A DNA stretch of 64,000 nt from Chlorobiaceae bacterium (GTDB lineage Bacteria > Bacteroidota > Chlorobiia > Chlorobiales > Chlorobiaceae), in NCBI GenBank assembly GCA_013334865.1, contig JAAXWS010000007.1:1-64000 (forward strand), given 5' to 3'. Each line of letters opens with the position of its first letter. Position 1 is the first letter of the stretch. Position numbers and translations under genes: made by a program. The notes under the pieces are model-generated. The model worked only from the letters and a program-made list of their open reading frames with translations. It was not told where the DNA came from and searched no databases. Positions 15,911 through 25,000 of this stretch are shown one piece after another.

Positions 15911-18151
15911 TTGACAGATTTCCTCCGCGATCTCAACGACGTCCAGCGTGAAGCCGTGCTCGCCACCGAGGGGCCGGTGATGGTGCTCGCCGGCGCCGGT
16001 TCGGGCAAGACCAGGGTCATCACCTACCGCATCGCCCACCTGATCAGGAATGTCGAGGTGCCGCCGAACAACATCCTCGCGCTGACCTTCACCAACAAGG
16101 CCGCAGGGGAGATGCGCCACAGGATCGACGGCATCCTCCGGCATGGGAGCTCGTCGAGCCTCTGGGTCGGCACCTTCCATTCGGTCTTCGCCCGCCTGCT
16201 TCGCAGCTACATCCACCTGATCGGCTACGACCGGAACTTCTCGATCTTCGACGCGGACGACAGCAAGAGCCTCGTCAAGCAGTGCATGCAGGAGCTGAAC
16301 CTCTCGCCCGACTCCCTGCCGGTGAACCTGGTCCATTCGATGATCAGCAAGGCCAAGAACGGCTTCGTGCTCCCGCCGGAGTTCCATCGCAATGCCGGCG
16401 ACTACCAGCAGCAGAAGACGGCCCTGGTCTACGAGAAGTACGTGCAGAAGCTCCGCGATAACAACGCGCTCGATTTCGACGACCTGCTGATCAAGCCGAT
16501 CGAGCTGTTCAGCGGGCATCCGGCCCTGCTCGAGCAGCTGCAGGACTATTTCAGGTACCTCTTGATCGACGAGTACCAGGACACCAACCGGGCGCAGTAC
16601 CTGGTGGCGAAGATGCTTTCGGAGAAGCACCACAACATCTTCGTGGTGGGCGACGACGCCCAGTCGATCTATTCGTGGCGCGGTGCGGACATCAGCAACA
16701 TGCTGAACTTCCAGGAGGACTACAAGGATGCGAAGCTCTTCAAGCTGGTCGACAACTACCGCAGCACCAGGACCATCCTGGATGCTGCCAACAGCGTCAT
16801 CAGGAACAACCAGCGGCAGATCAAAAAGGAGCTGGTGGCAAATGCGGGCATCGGCGAGCCGCTGACGCTCATCGAGGCATACAACGAAAGGCGGGAGGCC
16901 GAGAAAGTGGGCGACTACATCCGCCAGCTACACCTCTCCAAGGGGTACCATTACCGCGCGTTCGCCATCTTCTACCGCACCAACGCCCAGTCGAGGGTTC
17001 TCGAGGACGTCATGCGCCAGAACAGGATCCCGTACAAGATCTTCGGCAGCGTCTCCTTCTACAAGCGCAAGGAGATCAAGGATGCGGTGGCCTACCTCCG
17101 GCTGGTGCTGAACGACCGGGACGGCGAGTCGCTGCTTCGGGTGATCAACTTCCCGCCGCGCAAGATTGGCGACGTCAGCATCTCGAAGCTCAAGGAGTTC
17201 GCCGAGGCGGGAGGCATGTCGCTCTACGATGCGATCCGCCGTGCCGACGAGGGGGGCTTCCAGTCGAGGCTCGTGCATGCCCTGAAGGAGTTCTCGACGC
17301 TCGTCGAGACCCTCAAGGAGAAGGCGGCGGCCGGCACGGCCTACGACGTGCTTTCGCTGTTGTACGACATGACCTCGCTGCTGTCGCTCCTGCAGGCCGA
17401 GAACACCCCGGAGGCGCTCGCCCGATGCGAGAACCTGAAGGAGCTGCTCTCGATGGCCAGGGACTTTTCGGACCACAACCCCCTCAACTCCTCGCTCGCC
17501 GACTTCCTTTCGACCATCTCGCTCGCGTCGGACTACGACGAGTCGCAGGATTCGGACAACTACGTTTCGCTCATGACGATCCATGCGGCCAAGGGGCTCG
17601 AGTTTCCGGTAGTGTTCGTGACCGGCATGGAGGAGAAACTGTTCCCGCTCAATGCCTACGAGCCCGCCGAGCTCGAGGAGGAGCGACGCCTCTTCTACGT
17701 GGCCATCACCCGGGCCAGGGAGAAGCTTTTCCTCTCCTGGGCCCAGAGCCGCTACCAGTTCGGTCAGCCCCAGATGTGTCTGCGCTCGACCTTCATCAAC
17801 GAGATCGACCCGGACATAGTCTGCACCGAAGGCGGGCGGCGCCTCTCCGAAAGCCCGACGAAGGTTTCGGCCAAGGCCATGGCGGGGCGCCCGGTGTTCG
17901 GGTCCGGTCCGCCGCCCGTACCGGCAAGGCCCATGCCCGTGCAGCGCCCCGGCCAGCCCTCCTCCTCGGCGGCGACACCGCAGCAGAAAAGCTCCCTCCG
18001 GGCGGGCATGAAGGTGCATCACGCGATCTTCGGGCCCGGCGTGGTGATCGAGGTGCAGGGGAGCGGATCGAAGCAGAAGGTGAAGATCGGGTTCCGCACG
18101 GCGGGCGAAAAGACGCTGATGGTCCAGTACGCGAACCTGAAGATCGTCTGA
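15911..18151 (+). CDS. pcrA: UvrD/PcrA/Rep-family ATP-dependent DNA helicase
   Basis: This is a superfamily 1A 3'-5' helicase of about 746 residues. Motif I is GAGSGKT near the N-terminus, followed by LTFTNKAA (Ia), LIDEYQDTN (II), GDDAQSIYSWRGAD (III), DNYRST (IV), MTIHAAKGLEF (V) and EERRLFYVAITRAR (VI). The C-terminus (about 700-746) is a Tudor-like tail with HAIFGPGVV, as in PcrA/UvrD. It acts in nucleotide excision repair and removal of RecA or transcription roadblocks. No ATG precedes motif I in frame. The TTG at 15911 is chosen because the conserved DFLRDLNDVQREAV begins there; TTG 15815 or GTG 15863 are alternatives. Confidence 0.92.
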   Translation: MTDFLRDLNDVQREAVLATEGPVMVLAGAGSGKTRVITYRIAHLIRNVEVPPNNILALTFTNKAAGEMRHRIDGILRHGSSSSLWVGTFHSVFARLLRSYIHLIGYDRNFSIFDADDSKSLVKQCMQELNLSPDSLPVNLVHSMISKAKNGFVLPPEFHRNAGDYQQQKTALVYEKYVQKLRDNNALDFDDLLIKPIELFSGHPALLEQLQDYFRYLLIDEYQDTNRAQYLVAKMLSEKHHNIFVVGDDAQSIYSWRGADISNMLNFQEDYKDAKLFKLVDNYRSTRTILDAANSVIRNNQRQIKKELVANAGIGEPLTLIEAYNERREAEKVGDYIRQLHLSKGYHYRAFAIFYRTNAQSRVLEDVMRQNRIPYKIFGSVSFYKRKEIKDAVAYLRLVLNDRDGESLLRVINFPPRKIGDVSISKLKEFAEAGGMSLYDAIRRADEGGFQSRLVHALKEFSTLVETLKEKAAAGTAYDVLSLLYDMTSLLSLLQAENTPEALARCENLKELLSMARDFSDHNPLNSSLADFLSTISLASDYDESQDSDNYVSLMTIHAAKGLEFPVVFVTGMEEKLFPLNAYEPAELEEERRLFYVAITRAREKLFLSWAQSRYQFGQPQMCLRSTFINEIDPDIVCTEGGRRLSESPTKVSAKAMAGRPVFGSGPPPVPARPMPVQRPGQPSSSAATPQQKSSLRAGMKVHHAIFGPGVVIEVQGSGSKQKVKIGFRTAGEKTLMVQYANLKIV

Positions 18152-18181
18152 GCCGCAAAGTTGAAATGAGCTTTCTTTCCG

Positions 18182-18248
18182 ATCGTTATCGAAATCGGCA
18201 TCGGCATCGCAATCGATTTCGATTTGGATTTCGATAACGATTTCGATT
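18182..18248. repeat. Hexamer word array with 15-bp inverted arms
   Basis: ATCGTTATCGAAATC (18182-18196) is the exact reverse complement of 18227-18241. The whole stretch has a 6-bp rhythm of NNCGAT/ATCGNN words. It lies 30 bp past the helicase stop and can fold into one long stem-loop. It may work as a transcription terminator or mRNA 3' stabiliser. Confidence 0.75.
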
Positions 18249-18381
18249 CTGAGCGAAACACAGGGATTACGACACTTTTTCAATGTGCGCGGTAAAAATC
18301 GTATTTTTAATGGTATAACGGGCTATTGATCAATCTGCCGGATGGCAGTGCCCATCCCCACGGTTTTAAACAGCGCAGTGC

Positions 18382-19425
18382 ATGAAGATCCTTTTCGGTG
18401 TCCAGGGAACGGGCAACGGCCATATCAGCCGGAGCAGGGAGCTGGTCAGGAGGCTGAAGGAGGATGGTCACGAGGTGCAGGTCATCATCAGTGGCCGCAG
18501 GGAGGAGGAGTTGCGGGAGATAGAGGTTTTCCAGCCTTATCGTGTCCTGAAGGGCCTTACGCTCGTGACCTGCCGTGGCCGGATGAACTACATCGAGACC
18601 ATGTTCCGCCTCGATTTCCTTACGCTCACCGCCGATGTCCTGAGCCTCGACACGGCCGGCGTCGATCTCGTGGTCACCGATTTCGAGCCGGTCACCTCGC
18701 TGGCGGCGCGCATGAAGGGGATTGCCAGCGTCGGTTTCGGCCACCAGTACGCATTCCCTTATCACATTCCTGTCGCCAGGGGCAACCTGTTCGAAAAGTA
18801 TACCCTCCTCAACTTCGCCCCGGCACGCTACAACGCCGGCCTGCACTGGCACCATTTCGACCAGCCGATCTTTCCCCCGGTCATTCCCGAAACGCTCTAC
18901 CGGGCGTCCAGGCCTCCCGAGGATCCGAAGAAGGTCCTGGTCTACCTGCCGTTCGAGGAGCTCGAGGATGTCGATGCCTTCGTACAGCCATTCAGGGAGT
19001 TCGAGTTCTACATCTACGGGAAGGTGAAGGAGGGCTTCGATTACGAGCATCTCCACTTCAGGAGCTATTCCCGCGAAGGGTTCCTCAATGACCTCATGGA
19101 ATGTTCGGGAGTGGTATGCAACGCCGGTTTCGAACTGCCGGGCGAAGCTCTGCATCTCGGCAAGAAGCTGCTGCTCCGTCCGCTCGACGGCCAGATCGAG
19201 CAGGAGTCGAACGCTCTGGCGATGGTGGAGCTGGGCTACGGCATGGCGATGCACAGCCTCGACCGGGAGGTGCTGAAGCACTGGCTCGGCCAGCCGGGCC
19301 TTCCGCCACGGAACTATCGCCGGACCGTCGACTACATAGCCGAGTGGATCGGTTCCGGCCGCTGGGACGACCTTCGCACCTTCACTGATGCGGCATGGTC
19401 TGAAAATGCCAGCGGGAAAACATGA
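18382..19425 (+). CDS. Glycosyltransferase, MJ1255/VC2487-like family
   Basis: The 347-residue protein resembles the MJ1255/VC2487 group of GT-B glycosyltransferases. The N-terminal domain begins KILFGVQGTGNGHISRSREL, a glycine-rich donor-fold strand. The C-terminal half has GVVCNAGFELPGEALHLGKK and a later PLDGQIEQESNA segment, the usual nucleotide-sugar site of this fold. No signal peptide or membrane helix is visible. The acceptor is unknown. Its stop overlaps the aat ATG by 4 bp (ATGA), so the two are translationally coupled. Confidence 0.8.
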   Translation: MKILFGVQGTGNGHISRSRELVRRLKEDGHEVQVIISGRREEELREIEVFQPYRVLKGLTLVTCRGRMNYIETMFRLDFLTLTADVLSLDTAGVDLVVTDFEPVTSLAARMKGIASVGFGHQYAFPYHIPVARGNLFEKYTLLNFAPARYNAGLHWHHFDQPIFPPVIPETLYRASRPPEDPKKVLVYLPFEELEDVDAFVQPFREFEFYIYGKVKEGFDYEHLHFRSYSREGFLNDLMECSGVVCNAGFELPGEALHLGKKLLLRPLDGQIEQESNALAMVELGYGMAMHSLDREVLKHWLGQPGLPPRNYRRTVDYIAEWIGSGRWDDLRTFTDAAWSENASGKT

Positions 19426-20018
19426 TCAGGGTCGAGGATCTCATCCGCGCCTACCGGCATGGTTTCTTCCCGATGGCAGAGTCCCGGGAAGGCGAGGTCA
19501 GCTGGTGCCAGCCCTACCACAGGGCGGTCGTGCCGCTCGAATCCTGGCGCCCGTCGAGGTCCCTCAGCCGGACCCTGCGCGAAGGCAGGTTCAAGGTCAG
19601 GATCGATACCGCGTTCGAACAGGTGATCCGGAGCTGCTCGATGCCGCGGGAGTCCGAGGCGGATACCTGGATATCCGAGGAGATCATCGAGGTGTTCGTC
19701 AAGCTGCATCGCCTGGGGATCGCCCACAGCGTCGAGTGCTGGATGGAGGGCGGACTTGCCGGCGGCCTCTATGGCCTGGCGATGGGGGGCGCGTTTTTCG
19801 GCGAATCGATGTTCTTCCGCAGGCCCGATGCGTCCAAGGTGGCTTTCGCCCACCTGGTCGGGCACCTGCGCCAGCGTGGTTACCTCCTGCTCGATGCCCA
19901 GATCATGAACCCGCACCTCCAGAGGCTCGGCGCCATTGAAATCGGGCACGAAGCCTATATGCTGCAACTCGAAGAGGCACTCTCCAAAAAGATCCGGTTT
20001 GCCGGACACATGAAATAG
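19422..20018 (+). CDS. aat: Leucyl/phenylalanyl-tRNA--protein transferase
   Basis: This 198-residue enzyme transfers Leu or Phe from aminoacyl-tRNA to the N-terminal Arg or Lys of proteins, creating N-degrons for ClpS/ClpAP. The family motifs are visible: YRHGFFPMA at the N-terminus, WCQPYHRAVVPLE, ADTWISEE, GLYGLAMGGAFFGESMF and LLDAQIMNPHLQRLGA. The length is slightly short but complete. It is coupled to the upstream glycosyltransferase by a 4-bp overlap. Confidence 0.95.
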   Translation: MIRVEDLIRAYRHGFFPMAESREGEVSWCQPYHRAVVPLESWRPSRSLSRTLREGRFKVRIDTAFEQVIRSCSMPRESEADTWISEEIIEVFVKLHRLGIAHSVECWMEGGLAGGLYGLAMGGAFFGESMFFRRPDASKVAFAHLVGHLRQRGYLLLDAQIMNPHLQRLGAIEIGHEAYMLQLEEALSKKIRFAGHMK

Positions 20019-20052
20019 GTGAAGTCGCTTGTGGTGACGCCTGGCGATCCGG

Positions 20053-20082
20053 TTGACAATAAATGATTTTTTTCTGTACCTT
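20053..20082 (+). promoter_or_regulatory. Candidate promoter of the liv operon
   Basis: TTGACA (20053-20058), an 18-bp AT-rich spacer, then TACCTT (20077-20082, followed by TA). The predicted leader to livK is about 180 nt, long enough for regulation, though no known riboswitch was recognised in it. Confidence 0.45.
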
Positions 20083-20268
20083 TAACCTCTCTGCCGGTGG
20101 TTTGCCAAAGTTCGTCACGACAACGATATCCGTTTTGCCGTTACACCGGTTGCCGCATGTACGCTATTCTTCCTGAACCTTCCGCATGTTGTTGCATGTT
20201 GATGCCTGATTGTTGATCCGTAATACTTTTTGTTCTGCATTATCAAATCAAAAGAAGGAGTGCCGGAT

Positions 20269-21417
20269 ATGAAAAAAGCGATCCTGTCGATGATTGTCGC
20301 CGCGTTGCCCTTGTTGCCGCTTTCGTCGGAAGCTGCCGGGCCGGTGAAGATAGGGTTCATCAATTCCATCACCGGAAAGGAGGCCCAGATCGGGGAGAAC
20401 CTGACCAACGGGGCCGCCATGGCGGTAGAGGATATGACCGCCAAAGGTTTCAGCGTCACGGTCATCAAGGAGGACGATGGTGGAGATCCAAAAAATGCGC
20501 TGGCCGCTTATGAGAAGCTGGTGACCCGTGACAATGTCATCGGCGTTGTCGGGCCCTATACATCGGGCAGCGCAAACGTCGTGGCGTCGAGGGCCGACCA
20601 GTACAACGTCCCTCTGCTGGTACCTGCCGCCGCCAAGGAGGAGATCACCAGGAAAGGCTATAAAAACGTCTTTCGCCTCAACGCCCCTGCCGACGTCTAT
20701 TCGCTGGTGCTGATGAAGGCGGTTGCCCAGTACAAGCCTAAAACCATCGCCTACGTCTATGCCGCCACCGATTTCGGCGTCTCGACCGTAAAGACCGCCC
20801 AGGATAATGCTGTCAGCATGGGCCTCAAGGAGGTCGCCAACGAGAAGTACCAGCAGGGGCAGCCGGACTACCGTGCGACCCTTGCGAAGGTGAAGGCGGC
20901 CAACCCGGACCTCGTTTTCCTCGTCTCCTATGACGCCGACGCCATCCTGCTGATGAGGCAGGCAAAGGAGATCGGCCTGGCTCCCAAGGCGTTCCTGGGC
21001 GCAGGCGCCGGATACACGACCGCCCAGTTTGCCCAGCAGAAGGATATTTCCAACCTGGTTGTCTCCGCGACGCAGTGGACCGACGATGTCAACTGGCCGG
21101 GAGCTGCAGACTTTGCCAAGCGCTACAAGGCGAAGTTCGCCAAGGAGCCATCCTATCATGCCGCCTGCGCCTATGAGGCAATGCGCATCATGATCGAGAC
21201 TTCGTCGAAGGCCGGCAATGCATCCGCCGTGCAGCAAAAGCTGAAGTCCGGAAGCTGGAACGGGATCATGGGGCCGGTGAAGTTTGCCGATTACAACGGC
21301 TTCAACAACCAGAACAACCATCCGATGCTTGTCCAGCAGCTGCAGGGCGGGAAGTATGAAACCGTCTATCCCGCGCAGTTCAGCAAGGCAAAACTGGTCT
21401 ATCCGTTCAAGCGCTAG
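20269..21417 (+). CDS. livK: Branched-chain amino acid type ABC transporter, substrate-binding protein
   Basis: This 382-residue periplasmic binding protein of the Peripla_BP_6 / LivK family has a signal peptide (1-22, ending SSEA). The mature protein starts GPVKIGFINSITG. The type I binding-protein fold is supported by GVVGPYTSGSANVVASRADQ and the NVFRLNAP segments. Ligand could be branched-chain amino acids or another small amide or acid; the family is broad. ATG 20269 has an AAGGAG site 9 bp upstream. The permease and ATPase genes follow in the order H-M-G-F after 166 bp. Confidence 0.9.
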   Translation: MKKAILSMIVAALPLLPLSSEAAGPVKIGFINSITGKEAQIGENLTNGAAMAVEDMTAKGFSVTVIKEDDGGDPKNALAAYEKLVTRDNVIGVVGPYTSGSANVVASRADQYNVPLLVPAAAKEEITRKGYKNVFRLNAPADVYSLVLMKAVAQYKPKTIAYVYAATDFGVSTVKTAQDNAVSMGLKEVANEKYQQGQPDYRATLAKVKAANPDLVFLVSYDADAILLMRQAKEIGLAPKAFLGAGAGYTTAQFAQQKDISNLVVSATQWTDDVNWPGAADFAKRYKAKFAKEPSYHAACAYEAMRIMIETSSKAGNASAVQQKLKSGSWNGIMGPVKFADYNGFNNQNNHPMLVQQLQGGKYETVYPAQFSKAKLVYPFKR

Positions 21418-21583
21418 GCGTCGGGACCGGCAGTGCCGGCAGGGATACTCATGGCGCCATTGTCTCCAGGACGCGGCGCCATTGACTCCTTGCCAGGCTT
21501 TTCGTTCGTTCAGGGGCTTTTCTTTGGAGTTTCCCGGCAGTTGATTTGCCTCCCGCTGTCAATCCGCATAAAGGTGTTACACA

Positions 21584-22453
21584 ATGCTGTTTCTTCAATC
21601 GCTTATATCCGGGTTGCTGACCGGAGGCGTCTATGCCCTGGCCGGCATCGGCATGTCTCTTGTCTTCGGAGTCATGAATGTCAGCAACTTCGCCCATGGT
21701 GACCTGATGATGCTTGGCATGTATATGGCCTACTTCGTCTTCACCCTGCTCCATATCGATCCCTACATTTCGCTGGTGCTGGTCATGCCGGCGGCGTTCG
21801 TGTTCGGATATGGCCTTGAAAAGATGTTCATCAACAGGGTGATCCATCATCCCCACCAGAACCAGATCCTCCTGACCATCGGCCTGGGCCTGATCATGAG
21901 CAACACGGCCCTGCTCGCCTTCACCAGCGATCCGAGGATCCTCACCACCTCATATTCGAGCAGCTCCTTCAACATCCTCAGGGATGTGTCGGTCTCCGTT
22001 CCCCTGCTGCTGTCGTTCATGATCACCTGCGTCATTACGGCCACACTCTACCTGTTCCTTGGCAAGTCGAGGACCGGCATGGCCCTGAGGGCGACCAGCC
22101 AGAATCGCGAAGCCGCGCAGCTCATGGGAATCAACGTCTCGAGGATGAGCGCCATCGCTTTCGGCATCGGGACGGCGCTTGCCGCCACAGCCGGCGCACT
22201 GATCGCCCCGACCTACTATATCCATCCGCTTGCCGGCCACAGTTTCCTGCTGAAGTCGTTCACCATCTGCGTGCTCGGCGGGCTCGGCTCGGTGGTGGGT
22301 GCGACCGTCGGCGGCCTGATCATCGGCGTCATCGAGGCGATGTCGTCGACCTATATTTCGACCGACTGGAAGGACGTCGTTGTCTTCGTACTGTTCCTGG
22401 CCGTCCTGCTCTTCCGACCCCAGGGCCTTTTCGGCAAAAAAGGAGGCCAATGA
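21584..22453 (+). CDS. livH: Branched-chain amino acid type ABC transporter, permease LivH
   Basis: The 289-residue polytopic membrane protein is of the LivH type. It starts with LISGLLTGGVYALAGIGMSLVFGVMNVSNFAHG and has the cytoplasmic coupling motif with AAQLMGINVSRM (about 180-192). It pairs with LivM to form the channel. The preceding 166-bp gap (21418-21583) has a small hairpin at 21427-21439 and a 10-bp direct repeat. Such spacing often lets the binding protein be made in excess over the permeases. The stop overlaps the livM start region. Confidence 0.93.
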   Translation: MLFLQSLISGLLTGGVYALAGIGMSLVFGVMNVSNFAHGDLMMLGMYMAYFVFTLLHIDPYISLVLVMPAAFVFGYGLEKMFINRVIHHPHQNQILLTIGLGLIMSNTALLAFTSDPRILTTSYSSSSFNILRDVSVSVPLLLSFMITCVITATLYLFLGKSRTGMALRATSQNREAAQLMGINVSRMSAIAFGIGTALAATAGALIAPTYYIHPLAGHSFLLKSFTICVLGGLGSVVGATVGGLIIGVIEAMSSTYISTDWKDVVVFVLFLAVLLFRPQGLFGKKGGQ

Positions 22454-23451
22454 TGAAACAGGCGATTATTCCTGCACTCCTTCTCGCCGTCGGGGTTCTC
22501 ATTCCTCTACTGATCGGTGAGAACCCGTATATCACCGGTATACTGATTACGGTGCTCATGATGGCGACGCTCGCCTCGGCATGGAACATCCTCGGCGGGT
22601 ATGCCGGGCAGTACAGCTTCGGGCATGCCGCCTATTTCGGGGCCGGAGCCTATACCACCATGATCATCCTGTCGGTGTCCGATACCAATCCCCTGGTTGC
22701 CATGGCGGCGGGGGTGGTTGTCGCGGGTTTGATCGCCCTGGTCACGGGGGCCATCGTCTTCAGGCTGCGCGGCCACTATTTCGGCCTTGCTTCGATCGCT
22801 GTGGCCGAGATCGTCCGGCTTGTCGTGCTGAACCTCGAGTTTACCGGCGGCGCCCAGGGCATCCTGCTGACCGATGTGAAGTTCTACGGTCTGGACCTCA
22901 ACAGCAAGAACCCGTTCTACTACGGGATGCTGATTGCCCTCGTGCTCACGCTCGGCATCACGGCGCTGGTCCGCAGGTCCCGGACCGGATATTACCTGCA
23001 GGCCATCAGGGAGGACCAGGATGCCGCCGCTTCCCTCGGCATCAACCTGGCATACCACAAGAACAAGGCGCTCCTGATCTCCGCTTCCCTGACATCGGTA
23101 GTCGGCAGCCTCTATGCGGTCTACATCCGCTTTATCGATACCCATGCCGTGCTTGACCTGCGACTCTCCATCGAGATCATCCTGACGGCCATCATCGGCG
23201 GGGTGGGCACGCTCTGGGGGCCGCTGTTCGGGGCGATGCTGCTGGTGCCTCTTGCCGAGATCCTCCGTTCGAACGTCCTTGGGGAAGCGCTGGTAACCCA
23301 TGGCATGGTTCCGGAATCCTCCCCGGTAGGGATGTTCCTGAAAGAGCATCTTGCGCACGCCCACGTGCTTGTTTACGGCATCATTACGGTGCTGTGCATT
23401 CTCTATCTGCCCAAAGGCATTCTCGGGCTATTCAGGAGGAGCGGAAAATGA
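22453..23451 (+). CDS. livM: Branched-chain amino acid type ABC transporter, permease LivM
   Basis: This 332-residue polytopic permease is of the LivM type, with LASAWNILGGYAGQYSFGHAAYFG near the N-terminus and the EAA-like coupling segment AIREDQDAAASLGINLAYHK. AGGAGG at 22441-22446 fits the ATG at 22453; another ATG at 22450 overlaps the livH stop and would add one Met. The stop overlaps livG as ATGA. Together with LivH it forms the membrane pore. Confidence 0.93.
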   Translation: MKQAIIPALLLAVGVLIPLLIGENPYITGILITVLMMATLASAWNILGGYAGQYSFGHAAYFGAGAYTTMIILSVSDTNPLVAMAAGVVVAGLIALVTGAIVFRLRGHYFGLASIAVAEIVRLVVLNLEFTGGAQGILLTDVKFYGLDLNSKNPFYYGMLIALVLTLGITALVRRSRTGYYLQAIREDQDAAASLGINLAYHKNKALLISASLTSVVGSLYAVYIRFIDTHAVLDLRLSIEIILTAIIGGVGTLWGPLFGAMLLVPLAEILRSNVLGEALVTHGMVPESSPVGMFLKEHLAHAHVLVYGIITVLCILYLPKGILGLFRRSGK

Positions 23452-24176
23452 TCAAGCATCTTTTGAACGTCAATCACGTCAATAAATATTTCGGCGGCAA
23501 CGTCGCCATATCGGATGTCTGTTTCTCGGTTGAGGAAAAGCAGATTTTCGGCCTGATAGGTCCGAACGGAGCGGGCAAGACCACGATGTTCAACTGCCTG
23601 ACCGGGTACTATCCGGTCAGCTCAGGCGATATCGTCTTCGACGGAAAGAAAATCAACAACCGCCGCCCTGATGAAGTCTGCCGGCTGGGGATGGCCCGGA
23701 CCTGGCAGCGGGTGAAGCCCCTGGGGAGCCTGAGCGTCCTTGACAACGTCATGGTCGGCGCGTTCGCGGTCACCCGCTCCCTGCATACGGCCGAAAAGAT
23801 GGCAAGGGAGCAGATCCATGTGGTCGGACTCGATGATTATGCCGCCCAGCTTGCCGGCTCCCTGCCGATAGGGCTCAAGAAGAAGCTCGAACTGGCCAGG
23901 GTGCTGGCGACGAAGCCGAAAATGCTGCTGCTCGACGAGATCTGCGGAGGGCTGAACCACACCGAAACCTGGGCTATTCTTGATATCATAAGGTCAATCA
24001 GGAACAGCGGAACGACCATTGTATTCATCGAACACGACATGAAAGCCGTCACCTCCATCTGCGACCGTATCGTCGTCCTGAACGCCGGGGAAAAGCTGGC
24101 CGAAGGCACGCCGGCCGAGATTACCAGCAACCGTGACGTCATCGAGGCTTATCTCGGAGGGGGTCATCATGCTTGA
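23448..24176 (+). CDS. livG: Branched-chain amino acid type ABC transporter, ATPase LivG
   Basis: This 242-residue ABC ATPase has Walker A GPNGAGKTT near residues 36-44 and Walker B MLLLDEICGGL, with an extended segment after the Q-loop typical of LivG. The signature region reads SLPIGLKKKLEL rather than the canonical LSxGQ, a degenerate form of the motif. The Walker B is followed by C-G-G-L instead of the usual A-G-L. It overlaps livM by 4 bp and livF by 8 bp. Confidence 0.9.
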   Translation: MIKHLLNVNHVNKYFGGNVAISDVCFSVEEKQIFGLIGPNGAGKTTMFNCLTGYYPVSSGDIVFDGKKINNRRPDEVCRLGMARTWQRVKPLGSLSVLDNVMVGAFAVTRSLHTAEKMAREQIHVVGLDDYAAQLAGSLPIGLKKKLELARVLATKPKMLLLDEICGGLNHTETWAILDIIRSIRNSGTTIVFIEHDMKAVTSICDRIVVLNAGEKLAEGTPAEITSNRDVIEAYLGGGHHA

Positions 24177-24864
24177 AATCGGCAACCTGAATGCGGGATA
24201 CGGCGATATGCCGGTCCTGAAGGAGATCTCGATCTCGATCGGGGCGGGCCAGATCATTTCTGTCGTCGGCAGCAACGGCGCCGGCAAGACGACGCTCCTC
24301 AAGGCCATTTCGGGCATCATCCGCTCGAAAGGGGCCATTGCCTTCAACCACGAGGTGATCAGCAACCTCCAGCCCCACGCCATCGTGCGGCGGGGGATCG
24401 TGCATGTTCCCGAGGGAAGGAAGATATTTCCCGAAATGAGCGTGGATGAGAACCTCATGATGGGGGCGTTCCTGCACCAGAAGGATTACCGCAGGAACCT
24501 GGAAAAGGTCTTTGCGCTCTTCCCGAAACTGGCCGAACGAAGGAAGCAGCTGGGCGGCACCATGTCCGGCGGCGAGCAGCAGATGCTGGCGATCGGCAGG
24601 GGGCTGATGGGCAATCCGAAGCTGCTCCTTCTCGACGAGCCGAGCCTCGGGCTCTCCCCATTGTTCACCGACGTGGTGTTCGGAGCCATATCGGAAATCC
24701 GCAACAGCGGGGTCACCGTGCTCCTTGTCGAACAGAATGTCTACCAGTCATTGCGGATCAGCACCAGGGGGTATGTCATGGAGACCGGCAGGATCGTGCT
24801 CTCCGGGACCGGAGTGGAGCTGCTGGACAATCCGGCGGTCAAGACGGCGTTCCTCGGCATGTGA
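24169..24864 (+). CDS. livF: Branched-chain amino acid type ABC transporter, ATPase LivF
   Basis: The 231-residue second ATPase shows Walker A GSNGAGKTT (about 35-43), signature MSGGEQQ and Walker B LLLLDEPSLGLSP. Since LivF has the canonical signature and LivG a degenerate one, the pair may have one strong and one weak catalytic site. The ATG at 24169 follows GGAGGGGG inside the livG end. It is the last gene of the transporter operon; no clear terminator was seen before 24900. Confidence 0.92.
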   Translation: MLEIGNLNAGYGDMPVLKEISISIGAGQIISVVGSNGAGKTTLLKAISGIIRSKGAIAFNHEVISNLQPHAIVRRGIVHVPEGRKIFPEMSVDENLMMGAFLHQKDYRRNLEKVFALFPKLAERRKQLGGTMSGGEQQMLAIGRGLMGNPKLLLLDEPSLGLSPLFTDVVFGAISEIRNSGVTVLLVEQNVYQSLRISTRGYVMETGRIVLSGTGVELLDNPAVKTAFLGM

Positions 24865-25000
24865 ATGCTGCGGCTGATGTTAATGTCCGGGGAAAAGATT
24901 CGTTTTATCTGATACGGAAAAAATCATACCTTCAAGGTCATGGGTGACGGCCGTATGCCGCGCCCTGCCACGTATCAAAGCCGCAAAAGGAGTGTACCGC

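Noticed and set aside
16675-18237. 520-codon second-frame ORF inside the helicase gene
   Set aside because: Overlaps all helicase motifs in another frame and is rich in Arg, Gly and Pro, so a by-product of GC bias.
21418-21583. Small gene between livK and livH
   Set aside because: The 86-89-codon frames there have no ribosome-binding site and lie over short direct and inverted repeats (GGCGCCATTG at 21453 and 21475).
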